A stretch of 37,369 bases of DNA from Oscillospiraceae bacterium (GTDB lineage: Bacteria > Bacillota > Clostridia > Oscillospirales > Oscillospiraceae), in NCBI GenBank assembly GCA_009781695.1, contig WQVH01000017.1, forward strand, positions 1 through 37,369. Direction: 5' to 3'. The notes below the pieces were generated by a model. The model worked only from the letters and a program-made list of their open reading frames with translations, searched no databases and was not told the origin of the DNA. Both the position numbers and the translations under genes were made by a program. This document shows positions 7,259 through 15,035 of this stretch, one piece after another (positions within the stretch are counted from its first letter, which is position 1; the number at the start of each line of letters is the position of its first letter).

Positions 7259-7302
7259 GCGCAAACATTTAACCCAAGGTGAATGTTTGCGCTGTTGTTT
7301 AT
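7259..7302 (+). terminator. Terminator of secG
   Basis: GCGCAAACATT (7259-7269) pairs perfectly with AATGTTTGCGC (7282-7292), an 11 bp stem with a 12-base loop, followed by the T-rich TGTTGTTTAT. Confidence 0.75.
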
Positions 7303-7651
7303 ACCACTTGTAAATTTTGCCCCCTTTATAAATATAAATCACAATGAAGAATAATTAGCATCCAGCAGCCGCTACACAAACGTCGGATTGGTCTGAGTAC
7401 CCTCAAAAATAACGATCTATGTGGCCGGGTGCTGTTTGTCTATTATTATAATTTAGCGCAGTAAATAGAAAAATTAAACCTTATGCGCATATGAAAGAGG
7501 TGATATGCCGGTTCGGCGCAGAACTTTGAAACGACCCCTGAGCAAAAGATGCGAATATCGTTAATCACATGGAACCACGGCAAAGCAATCAGTCGAATGG
7601 GAAAAGAAAAACGAAAGAAAATCAAATCTAAAACTTAGGAAGGAACAAAAA
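7303..7651 (+). other. Long leader region before the exported peptidase
   Basis: This 349-base stretch between the secG terminator and the peptidase gene holds a TATAAT at 7447-7452 without a good -35 box, and a small basic ORF with a strong ribosome binding site (7505-7564, listed separately). I looked for the conserved cores of common riboswitches and recognised none. The peptidase start is preceded by AGGAAGGA. Confidence 0.3.
7505..7564 (+). CDS. Possible 19-residue basic leader peptide
   Basis: An ATG at 7505 is preceded by AGAGGTGAT, a near-perfect complement of the 16S rRNA 3' end, ending right at the start codon. The peptide MPVRRRTLKRPLSKRCEYR has 8 Arg/Lys in 19 residues and stops at TAA 7562-7564. 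It ends 87 bases before the exported peptidase. The ribosome binding site is better than chance would suggest, but coding at this length cannot be proven. It could be a leader peptide controlling downstream expression, or a spurious ORF. Confidence 0.25.
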   Translation: MPVRRRTLKRPLSKRCEYR

Positions 7652-10600
7652 ATGAAAAAAACACTGAAACTGACCAAACAGAGTATCTGCTTCTTACTTG
7701 CCATACTGATGTTAAGCGGAGCAACAATTGCGCTCGCAGAGCGTTCAGAAGAATACCTCGAACAAGTTATCGAAGGTGCATATGAGATAGCCGATACGAC
7801 TATTGAGCAAAATGAACCGGAGATCTCCACGGACTCCTATGAAGACGAGGACACAGAAGACTATGACGCGAAAGACGATTACACTGTTGCAACATTAGAC
7901 ACTCTGGACGCCATACTGATGTATTTAAGCGGTCTTTCCACAGAGGATGTGCTCACAACCTCTGATTTGGAAACGGTTAGCGCAATTCTATCCGGGGCGA
8001 AATCCGGCATAGAGCCATTTGCCGCAACAGCAAGTGTACAGGAAGAACCGGCGACACAGCAAGACTATCTCGTTATGCTTTTATACTTAGCAGGCATGAA
8101 CACCACTCAATTTGCCGGAGGACCGCCGAGCCATCCATTTTTTAACTACAATGAATTTGCGCGTTCTGCCGGATTTTTCAATAACTGGCAATTTGAACCC
8201 GAGCAAGTACTCACTGTTGGGATCATGCAAGCGATGACCTTTGCCATGATGGACAAGTTCCAAGGACTTCGAGATGCACTTGCCGTTGTACCGAGAGTAC
8301 CTTACTTTGTAAATGGCATGGCTGTGCCTATTTTTGAATATGGTAACTCTACAATTCGTGACACCAGCGGCGATGGAATCCTTCGCTTTGTGGTCTATGT
8401 TGAAACAGAGCATGACACAGATGGAGATGGTCAGTTAGACCTGATTAAAGCATTGGTGCAGTTACCCAATTCAGCACTGGATGGAGCTGAGTTTGCAACC
8501 ATATTCGAAGCGCGCCCATATATTGAGGGAACCGTTGGGCAAAATCCATCCCCGCTGCATCGTGCACGCGGTGATGAATTCTTAGCTGCAAATCCTGCAT
8601 TTAATCATTATACGCTCTTGGCGCAGCCTGCGCCGAGAACTGCCCAAGGTTCGGTTGCTCGCGGTGCGCAAGGTGTAGCCTACATGGTAGAAAATGCAGT
8701 CACCAGTGACTGGTTTTATCAATTTGCAACCCAAAATGCGGGCGGAGGCACCTACACCGCCACATATAATCTCAGCCCACCTGCCGCCGGCTCCCAAGTC
8801 AGATATGAATATGAAAATCTGAACTGGTATGACTACTTCTTGGTTCGTGGATTTGCTGTTGTTGCGGCTCATGGCCCGGCGGGATTAAACAGTCAAGGAT
8901 TTTCCACCATGGGTGCCGATGTTGAAATTGCCGCATTTAAAGCTGTAATTGAATGGCTCAACGGCAATGCCAGAGCATTTACCAACAAAACAGATAATAT
9001 CGAAGTCTTTGCCGACTGGTCTAATGGTAATGTCGGCATGACCGGACGCTCATATGCCGGTACAACTCAGTTCGGTCTGGCCACTACCGGTGTTGAAGGT
9101 CTTAGAACCATAGTTCCTGTTGCCGGTATTGCCAGCTGGTACGAATACACCAATTCGCAAGGCACATTCGGCACTTGGGAATATACCGTAGGCTTGGCTT
9201 GGCATTGCAATCCGCGTTTAGGAGCTTGGACAACTCAGGCCAGAGCGGCAAGCAATGATGGAATCACCCCCAATTGGGCAGGTGTTCCCGGGAATACATT
9301 TTTAAGATATCTGGGTTATTCACAACTGATGCGGCATGAAGAAGCTGCGTTAGCAGGAAATTACGGTGCACACTGGGCACGCCGTGACTATACTCGTGAA
9401 GGTTGGTTTAGAGATTGGGGGCCCAGTCAGATTCAGACACCGATGTTTATCATCCACGGTATGAACGACGATAATGTCCGTACAAAACAAGCTGAAATGA
9501 TGTATAGAGCTGCAAGCGCTGCGGGAGTACCCATCAGATTGATGTGGAATCAGGGAGAGCACATGACCCCGACCTTCCCATTTGCCAACGCAAATCCCTA
9601 TCTCACCGTGGGTAGTGCCGGAGCCGGCGCACACCGTCCATTCGTTATGTACTGTGGCGAATACACCTTTGATGAACTGCTCAACTTATGGTTTAGTCAT
9701 TGGCTATACGATGTGGACAATAACGTACTGGGCAGAATCCCCTACGTGATGGTACACAACAACTCTACCGGAGCATGGGACAGCTACGACTCTTGGCATG
9801 ATACGTATACACTCACGCTCACCGGCAATCATTTCAGAGCAAATACTGCATCTGAGGCAGTTTCCGGAAATGCTTTTTACAGCACTGCGATTTCATTCTC
9901 AGTAGCGGAAGAATTCCTTATATTCGATGAAGGTGGCATGGACTCCGAAGAAGCGGCGCGCCCGGTAGCCCATGATACTTACGAACCCATATTTACACCT
10001 TTTGCCAGTGCCGCAGCGCTGTTATCAGATGATAACAGATTCATCACCATCAACAGCGCCAACGGACTGACGCACAACAACGCTGCAATTGATGCCGGAA
10101 ACCCCGGTACGGCACTCAACTGGTGGAACAATATGGACTATGCTACTGCGGGTAGCGCAATCTACTCAATCACACTTCCTGAGGATGCCACCATTAAGGG
10201 CGTTGTTGCAGTGAGTTTCCGTGCCGCATTTGAGTCTCTGGGCGTTGCAGCGCGTGACAATCTGCGTGTCCATGCGAAATTGGTGGAAGTGGCAGCACCC
10301 GATACCACAATTAACTTCTTTGGAACACCCAGAGTGGGTGCGACTCCCGCTCGTGTGCTGCTTCCATCGGACACACAACAGGGCAACAATAACTGGTTAG
10401 CTTGGCAGGGCGGAGGCGCACGAAACTCCAATATGGTCGAGTTTGCTCAATCGACAGGTATATTCAGAGAAATAGCTAAAGGATGGATGGATCTCACCAA
10501 TCCCGGTGCCGGTTTTGAAAGCTATACCGCCGGAGTGGAATCACAAATTGACCCGCAAGCAAACATTGGCGTATGGCACGACTACACCATCTATCTGCAA

Positions 10601-11437
10601 CCGGGGGTTCACACCGCCAGAGCCGGTAATCGACTGGTGCTCATACTCACCACCGGCGGCTCTCAACCTGCACCCATCACCGGGCCTAGCGCTAACCCGG
10701 CGCACGGCATTGACCGATTCTCGTTTACGATTGACAACAATTATACCAATATTGCCATTCCAACCGCTGAGCGTGTTCATATACCGGAACTTTCACTCAA
10801 CATCTTCAATAACGGCAACGACAACAACCAATCACTGGCCAATGCCGGTTTGATTCGTGCGTGGTTGCAACTTGACGGTGCAAACACACCCATTGCTTTG
10901 GGTGCGTTGCAGGTGACAGCCCGAGATCAAGATGGCAACGATGCGATGGAATTTGTCCGCATCAATGAGATGTGGCAAGCAGGTGTAGGCAACACCGGTA
11001 TGGCTAATCTGATCGACATCAACAAGAATGCGCAATGGCAGTACATTTACTTGACAGTCACAGCCTTTGATCAGACTGTGGAAGTTCTGCTGATCAACAA
11101 CAGATTCGCACCGCAACCGGTACTGTCATTGAATATTTTTAACAACGGCAATAATAACAATCAATCGCTGGCCAATGCCGGATTGATTCGTGCTTGGTTA
11201 CAGCTTGATGGTGTGAATACACCCATAGCACTGAGCGCGATGCAAGTTACAGCAAGAGACCAGAGCGGTAACGATGCGATGCAATTTGTCCGCATCAATG
11301 AAATGTGGCAAGCAGGCGTAGGCAACACAGGTATGGTCAATCTGATTGATATCAACAAAAATGCCCCATGGCAGTATATTGACTTAACAGTTACAGCCTT
11401 TGGACAGACGCTAGAGATTTTGCTCATCAACAACTAA
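7652..11437 (+). CDS. Exported Xaa-Pro dipeptidyl-peptidase (S15 family) with C-terminal repeats
   Basis: This 1261-residue protein has a signal peptide (basic MKKTLKLTK, hydrophobic 11-28, cleavage near ALA-E at 29/30) and an acidic stretch (about 45-70). A peptidase S15 alpha/beta-hydrolase domain spans about 215-670. The catalytic triad can be placed: S467 in GRSYAG, D606 in HGMNDDNV and H637 in GEHMTP. A PepX-C beta-sandwich follows to about 1040. Two 111-residue repeats (1047-1157 and 1158-1261) end the protein. S15 enzymes release X-Pro dipeptides or hydrolyse related esters and amides. PepX of lactic acid bacteria is cytoplasmic, so export and the added repeats are distinctive. No LPXTG or SLH anchor is visible, so it may be secreted or held by the repeats. 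AGGAAGGA precedes the ATG. It is followed by a strong terminator. The S15 fold is secure; the exact substrate is not. Confidence 0.88.
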   Translation: MKKTLKLTKQSICFLLAILMLSGATIALAERSEEYLEQVIEGAYEIADTTIEQNEPEISTDSYEDEDTEDYDAKDDYTVATLDTLDAILMYLSGLSTEDVLTTSDLETVSAILSGAKSGIEPFAATASVQEEPATQQDYLVMLLYLAGMNTTQFAGGPPSHPFFNYNEFARSAGFFNNWQFEPEQVLTVGIMQAMTFAMMDKFQGLRDALAVVPRVPYFVNGMAVPIFEYGNSTIRDTSGDGILRFVVYVETEHDTDGDGQLDLIKALVQLPNSALDGAEFATIFEARPYIEGTVGQNPSPLHRARGDEFLAANPAFNHYTLLAQPAPRTAQGSVARGAQGVAYMVENAVTSDWFYQFATQNAGGGTYTATYNLSPPAAGSQVRYEYENLNWYDYFLVRGFAVVAAHGPAGLNSQGFSTMGADVEIAAFKAVIEWLNGNARAFTNKTDNIEVFADWSNGNVGMTGRSYAGTTQFGLATTGVEGLRTIVPVAGIASWYEYTNSQGTFGTWEYTVGLAWHCNPRLGAWTTQARAASNDGITPNWAGVPGNTFLRYLGYSQLMRHEEAALAGNYGAHWARRDYTREGWFRDWGPSQIQTPMFIIHGMNDDNVRTKQAEMMYRAASAAGVPIRLMWNQGEHMTPTFPFANANPYLTVGSAGAGAHRPFVMYCGEYTFDELLNLWFSHWLYDVDNNVLGRIPYVMVHNNSTGAWDSYDSWHDTYTLTLTGNHFRANTASEAVSGNAFYSTAISFSVAEEFLIFDEGGMDSEEAARPVAHDTYEPIFTPFASAAALLSDDNRFITINSANGLTHNNAAIDAGNPGTALNWWNNMDYATAGSAIYSITLPEDATIKGVVAVSFRAAFESLGVAARDNLRVHAKLVEVAAPDTTINFFGTPRVGATPARVLLPSDTQQGNNNWLAWQGGGARNSNMVEFAQSTGIFREIAKGWMDLTNPGAGFESYTAGVESQIDPQANIGVWHDYTIYLQPGVHTARAGNRLVLILTTGGSQPAPITGPSANPAHGIDRFSFTIDNNYTNIAIPTAERVHIPELSLNIFNNGNDNNQSLANAGLIRAWLQLDGANTPIALGALQVTARDQDGNDAMEFVRINEMWQAGVGNTGMANLIDINKNAQWQYIYLTVTAFDQTVEVLLINNRFAPQPVLSLNIFNNGNNNNQSLANAGLIRAWLQLDGVNTPIALSAMQVTARDQSGNDAMQFVRINEMWQAGVGNTGMVNLIDINKNAPWQYIDLTVTAFGQTLEILLINN
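10790..11434 (+). repeat. Tandem 333 bp coding repeat in the peptidase C-terminus
   Basis: Two copies start at 10790 and 11123 and encode LSLNIFNNGN(D/N)NNQSLANAGL followed by near-identical sequence. The second copy lacks the short RFAPQPV linker and runs to the stop codon. Differences are mostly synonymous or conservative, pointing to a duplication kept under selection. The domain type is unrecognised; a binding or adhesion role is inferred from position. Confidence 0.85.
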
Positions 11438-11492
11438 TGCCTAAACAGTAGTAGACAGGATTTTCCTTCGCTTCAAATCTGACACAACGTAT

Positions 11493-11533
11493 ACGAAAAG
11501 GCGTTCCCAAAGTTTTGCGGGACGCCTTTTCGT
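11493..11533. terminator. Strong bidirectional terminator between peptidase and pduL
   Basis: A stem of about 15 bp (ACGAAAAGGCGTTCC at 11493-11507 with GGGACGCCTTTTCGT at 11519-11533, one wobble pair) closes an 11-base loop. The A/T ends of the stem supply a T-run in both directions, and a further TTTTT follows near 11540, fitting termination of both convergent genes. Confidence 0.8.
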
Positions 11534-11572
11534 GAAAAATTTTTGTTGAAATATGTGTTTTAGCGAGATGCC

Positions 11573-12151
11573 CTAAATGAGAATTTCGCCGGTGGGTTCA
11601 ACGCCGAAAATAGCGGCGGCATTGAGTTCATCGTAGTCTACATGCATAAAAGTAGCATACTCAGGGCTAACACGTGCAACGACCTCATCAAGAACCAGAG
11701 CTCTTTCGCCATCTAATTTTACCTTGACGATTTGCTTGTCAACAATTCCGAATTTTTCAGCATCTTCCGGAGTCAAGTGGACATGACGCTTGGCGATGAT
11801 AATGCCCTCATCAATCTCTATCTCACCCTCGGGGCCGATCAATTTACATCCCGGACTGCCTAAAACATCACCGCTTTCGCGAATGGGTACATCCTTAAAT
11901 CCTAATGCCGTAGCATCAGTAAAAGCAAGCTCGATCTGATCGACATTGCGGCAAGGGCCGATTATTGAAAGTTCCGCCGACCGTTTAGGCCCAACAACTG
12001 TAATTTTATGTGGCGTTGCAAACTGACCCGGTTGGGTCAGCATTTTTTTGACCTCAAGTTCAAAATCTTCGCCGAAAAGCACATCAAGCGTCTCACGGGT
12101 CAAATGACAATGTTTACCCGAACCTTCAATTACTACGTGGATTGCTGACAT
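11573..12151 (-). CDS. pduL: Phosphate propanoyltransferase / phosphotransacylase (PduL family)
   Basis: This 192-residue enzyme interconverts acyl-CoA and acyl-phosphate (propanoyl- or acetyl-), allowing ATP formation with an acyl kinase. The duplicated family motif is visible as GSGKHCHL (H14, H16) and AKRHVHLTPEDA (H123, H125), with H170 in MHVDYDELNAA; these histidines bind the metal ions. The N-terminal microcompartment-targeting extension of Pdu/Eut-associated PduL is absent, and no shell-protein genes are near. It is therefore probably a soluble housekeeping phosphotransacylase of the kind some Clostridia use instead of Pta. AAGGG lies upstream of the ATG. It appears to be a single-gene unit with a palindrome inside its promoter. 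Confidence 0.88.
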   Translation of the reverse strand: MSAIHVVIEGSGKHCHLTRETLDVLFGEDFELEVKKMLTQPGQFATPHKITVVGPKRSAELSIIGPCRNVDQIELAFTDATALGFKDVPIRESGDVLGSPGCKLIGPEGEIEIDEGIIIAKRHVHLTPEDAEKFGIVDKQIVKVKLDGERALVLDEVVARVSPEYATFMHVDYDELNAAAIFGVEPTGEILI

Positions 12152-12187
12152 TATATTATCATCCCTTCTGTTATGTTTGCTTTAGCT

Positions 12188-12229
12188 ACATTAGCACTTT
12201 TCTAAGAAAAGTGCAAGTAAAGTGCAAGT
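12188..12229 (-). promoter_or_regulatory. pduL promoter with embedded palindromic operator and tandem repeat
   Basis: On the minus strand TTGCAC (12216-12211), a 17-base spacer and TAATGT (12193-12188) form a plausible promoter. A perfect palindrome, GCACTTTTC (12194-12202) and GAAAAGTGC (12206-12214) around TAA, fills the spacer and overlaps the -35. Next to it AAAGTGCAAGT is repeated in tandem at 12208-12218 and 12219-12229, giving an extra half-site upstream. A repressor bound here would block polymerase directly. The regulator is unknown; redox or catabolite control are possibilities only. Confidence 0.55.
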
Positions 12230-12300
12230 GATGGTTGCTCAATACCCTGTGATCAGCAGCGATCAGTGTCCAATACATTGTGACAAAGAACAAAAAATGC

Positions 12301-12329
12301 TTCACTTCAAAAGTGCGATGTGTTAAAAT
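12301..12329 (+). promoter_or_regulatory. Possible promoter of the glycosyltransferase cluster
   Basis: TTCACT (12301-12306) and TAAAAT (12324-12329) are 17 bases apart, with TGTG just before the -10. CACTT (12303-12307) and AAGTG (12311-12315) form a small palindrome resembling the pduL operator half-sites. About 140 bases remain to the first start codon at 12471, containing an AT-rich near-palindrome at 12411-12427. Confidence 0.35.
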
Positions 12330-12470
12330 TGCAAAAAAGAATATAAAAAATTAAGAAAATTATTGAAGTCGATGCTAAAAACGTAAACTAACAGCACAGT
12401 GAGAATTCGTATCTAAAAATTTTAAATAAAGGCATTTTTCCGTCATGCCATGCGAAAGGATGGACAGCCG

Positions 12471-13649
12471 ATGAAAATTGCTCTGGGTATGATAATCAGA
12501 AGGCTCGATTCAGAAGCAGAACTTTTGAATTTTATCAAAAATGCTGAGAAATTCGGACACAAACTTGACTGCGTGATCGTTGCGACGACACATGGGGCAA
12601 ATGCGCAAGTGATGAGCAGCTTAAACGCAAAAATTCCAACTTATGAAATAGACATCAATGCACCCCGATATAATAAAAACCAATTCCGCCGCCTTGAAAT
12701 ATCAGACAAATCAACCACCATCTTGCTCAAGTGTCCGATAGAAACATCAAGCGGCTTGATCCCATATGGACATAATCGCAACCTCGTTGTGATTGAAGCG
12801 CTACTCAGAGAAATGGATGTACTCTTTTTTGTAGACTCCGACATCTACCCAATGGAGTTGCGAATAACTCCTAAAGGCAAACGATACACCCAAGTTGTTG
12901 ATTTCTTTGGTACTCACCTGGAATATTTGAAACAAGGAATTCAGGTAACCACCGGTGAATACAGTGGATACAATATCTTACCCCACGCATCATTTGACGG
13001 CATGGAAGACTTGCTTATAGGACTGCAAAAAGAAGATATGCTCGAATATTGGGAAAACAGTGCGCACCATGAATGCCTTGCATTTGCACCAGACGAGCGG
13101 GACGCTAAGCCATGCACCAAACTGCTTGGCGGAAATGTTGCAATATCACGCTCTGCTTTTTCGAAATTGCCACCCCTCTTTTCCTCATATCACAGGGTCG
13201 AAAATGAACTATTTTTAAACCGTGGCGAAGACACGGCATTAGGCATCGAAATAGGAAAGAGTGCAGTGACATGCATGGATGTAAAACTTAATCCACTGCA
13301 TGACACATTTAAGGACTTTCCCAAAGCGCCGGATTTGATCGGGGATCAGTCGGTGCAAAACAGATTTTATTATGCATGTACAGGGTGGGTCGGACGAAAT
13401 CCATTTCTTAACTATCTGTTGGGAAACGACCTGAAACAAGTCAGGGAATATCAGCGTGCAAGACTTGTGCCGGGGCTAAAAGCACTGGCTCAATACACAT
13501 CTAATTCTAAATTTCAAAACGTGCTCAATAATTTTGATGAAAGCTGGAACAGTGCAGAGCGATACATTGCAGAGTACATTGAGACCTGCAACGCATGGGA
13601 TGAATTTGTCCGCAAGATAGGCTTGGCGGACTCGGTGCGGTCATCCTGA
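12471..13649 (+). CDS. GT-A-like glycosyltransferase-type protein
   Basis: This 392-residue protein looks like a nucleotide-sugar-dependent transferase of the GT-A fold. It has an N-terminal beta/alpha start (KIALGMIIRR), a hydrophobic strand ending in a DxD-type motif (VLFFVDSDIYP, D122-D124), a later GGNVAISR (220-227), RGEDTALG (251-258) and an HD pair (277-278), in the order seen in GT2-like enzymes. I do not recognise a specific family. No signal peptide or membrane helix is visible, so it is probably cytoplasmic. The start at 12471 was preferred over 12450 because GAAAGGATGG precedes it. It is the first gene of a three-gene run with a GT4 enzyme and a second GT-A protein sharing the RGED motif. 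Donor and acceptor are unknown. Confidence 0.65.
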   Translation: MKIALGMIIRRLDSEAELLNFIKNAEKFGHKLDCVIVATTHGANAQVMSSLNAKIPTYEIDINAPRYNKNQFRRLEISDKSTTILLKCPIETSSGLIPYGHNRNLVVIEALLREMDVLFFVDSDIYPMELRITPKGKRYTQVVDFFGTHLEYLKQGIQVTTGEYSGYNILPHASFDGMEDLLIGLQKEDMLEYWENSAHHECLAFAPDERDAKPCTKLLGGNVAISRSAFSKLPPLFSSYHRVENELFLNRGEDTALGIEIGKSAVTCMDVKLNPLHDTFKDFPKAPDLIGDQSVQNRFYYACTGWVGRNPFLNYLLGNDLKQVREYQRARLVPGLKALAQYTSNSKFQNVLNNFDESWNSAERYIAEYIETCNAWDEFVRKIGLADSVRSS

Positions 13650-13685
13650 GCGTAATTTTGTACTCAACCAATGCAATCTATGTAG

Positions 13686-13708
13686 GGTGCGATGTCTTTC
13701 GTCGCACC
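13686..13708. repeat. Small palindromic element between glycosyltransferase genes
   Basis: GGTGCGA (13686-13692) and TCGCACC (13702-13708) form a 7 bp stem preceded by GTAG. The GTAGGG-stem-loop form resembles REP-like intergenic palindromes that I recall from Clostridia, but I see no second copy in this window. It ends just before the AAAGGA ribosome binding site of the GT4 gene and might modulate its translation. Confidence 0.35.
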
Positions 13709-13726
13709 GAAAGGAATGAACACCAA

Positions 13727-14914
13727 ATGAAAGTACTAATGATCAACCACTTCCCGCTCGCCGGTTCAGGCAGTGGAACATACACCCGTAATATTGCAGT
13801 GCACCTGCTGAAAAAAGACCATGAAGTCAGCATCGTCATGCCTGAAAATACATTCCACTACGGAAGCATACCGGGGATAAAAGTCTATCCTGTATTTTTT
13901 TCATATCATGAAGACATAGGCAATGCGCTGCCATTTAACTTTCCGTGTTTCACAACGCACCCACGCAGCACAATGACATTCTTTGACCTTATGGACACCC
14001 AACTTGAGGGATATTTAACTGCATTTGAAAAAACAATAAACAAAGCCATAGAAGAGTTTAAGCCCGACATCATACACGCTCAGCATATTTGGCTGCTGAG
14101 TTGGCTTGCAAAGAAAACGGGTATCCCCTATGTGATCACTGCGCACGGAACAGATTTAATGGGATACCAGCACAGCGCACGATTTCGAAAATACGCTGAC
14201 GAAGCGGCAATGGGAGCAAAGCGTATCATCACGATTTCAAACGATAACGACAAGCTCGTTCGTGAGCTATTTCCCATCTGTGCGGACAAAACCGTATTCA
14301 TGCGTAATGGATATGATCCCGATCGATTTTTCCCGGAGCCTCAGACCAAAGAACAAATAAGCCATATGCTTGACATAAAGCTTTCTGAAAAACTCGTATT
14401 TTTTGCCGGAAAACTAGCACATTTCAAAGGTGTTGATGTACTGCTCGAAGCGGCGAGGCTGTATGAAGGAGAATACCCCGGTAAAATTGTGACTATTTTA
14501 GCCGGAGATGGTGAACTATCAAAAAGCCTTAAAAATCAAGCCCTAGAATACAAGCTCAGCGGCACACACTTTGCCGGACATCTTGATGTATCACAACTGC
14601 GTGCGTTATATAGCACGGCTGATGTCAGTGTTGTGCCATCTCGCAGAGAGCCTTTCGGACTGGTCGCAATTGAGGCGCTGGCCTGCGGCTGCCCGGTAAT
14701 CGCTACGAATCAAGGCGGACTGCCTGATGTGATCAATGATGATGTGGGCACACTTGTCGATGTAGATGACGCATTTGGGTTAGCCCAGGCGATAATACAT
14801 GAAATATACAGACCGGACAAAGACCGCCGCAAGCAAGTCGCCGCGAAGTATGCGCTTGAACATTACACACAAGATTCATTGATGGATGCGTTAATAGAAA
14901 TATTTAATGCATAG
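13727..14914 (+). CDS. Glycosyltransferase family 4 enzyme
   Basis: This 395-residue GT-B enzyme has a Rossmann-type N-domain with the glycine-rich loop AGSGSGTYTRN (12-22), an AHGTD motif (139-143), and a C-terminal donor-binding domain. The latter has GKLAHFKGVDVLLEA (228-242) and the EX7E motif E308-E316 in REPFGLVAIEALACGCPVIA. Such retaining enzymes transfer a sugar from a nucleotide donor to a lipid, glycan or small acceptor. A TTG codon at 13658 is in frame, but the ATG at 13727 is preferred: AAAGGA lies 11 bases upstream and family members begin MKVLxI. It is 77 bases after the GT-A gene and about 120 before the cyclic-nucleotide-domain fusion. No flippase, polymerase or acceptor-synthesis gene is beside it, so the product is unclear. 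Confidence 0.88.
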   Translation: MKVLMINHFPLAGSGSGTYTRNIAVHLLKKDHEVSIVMPENTFHYGSIPGIKVYPVFFSYHEDIGNALPFNFPCFTTHPRSTMTFFDLMDTQLEGYLTAFEKTINKAIEEFKPDIIHAQHIWLLSWLAKKTGIPYVITAHGTDLMGYQHSARFRKYADEAAMGAKRIITISNDNDKLVRELFPICADKTVFMRNGYDPDRFFPEPQTKEQISHMLDIKLSEKLVFFAGKLAHFKGVDVLLEAARLYEGEYPGKIVTILAGDGELSKSLKNQALEYKLSGTHFAGHLDVSQLRALYSTADVSVVPSRREPFGLVAIEALACGCPVIATNQGGLPDVINDDVGTLVDVDDAFGLAQAIIHEIYRPDKDRRKQVAAKYALEHYTQDSLMDALIEIFNA

Positions 14915-14930
14915 GCTGTTGGTATGTTCA

Positions 14931-14976
14931 GCGGCTTAAACTGCCGCCCGATAAAACCGATGAGGTTATGCATCGG
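14931..14976 (+). other. Two small hairpins between cluster genes
   Basis: GCGGC/GCCGC (14931-14935 and 14943-14947) and CCGATG/CATCGG (14957-14962 and 14971-14976) can form adjacent stem-loops between the GT4 gene and the next gene. No T-run follows, so they may stabilise or punctuate the transcript rather than end it. Confidence 0.3.
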
Positions 14977-15035
14977 CCTAGTGTAGCGCATTTTAAATAA
15001 CTGGACTTTAGTAGCCGGAAGGAATGGTCATAATT

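Noticed and set aside
7303-7651. Riboswitch before the exported peptidase
   Set aside because: I compared the region by eye with conserved cores of common classes (SAM, c-di-GMP, fluoride, guanidine) and found no match. An Rfam covariance search would settle it.
6968-7651. rnr, smpB or tmRNA gene after secG
   Set aside because: This is the usual Firmicute neighbourhood, but the region after the secG terminator contains neither the coding genes nor the tmRNA ends.
10506-10853. 115-codon ORF inside the peptidase gene
   Set aside because: It is a frame shadow within the S15 gene, with low-complexity translation and no ribosome binding site.
13658-14914. TTG start for the GT4 gene at 13658
   Set aside because: It adds 23 residues unlike the family, spans the hairpin at 13686-13708 and has no ribosome binding site; the ATG at 13727 has one.
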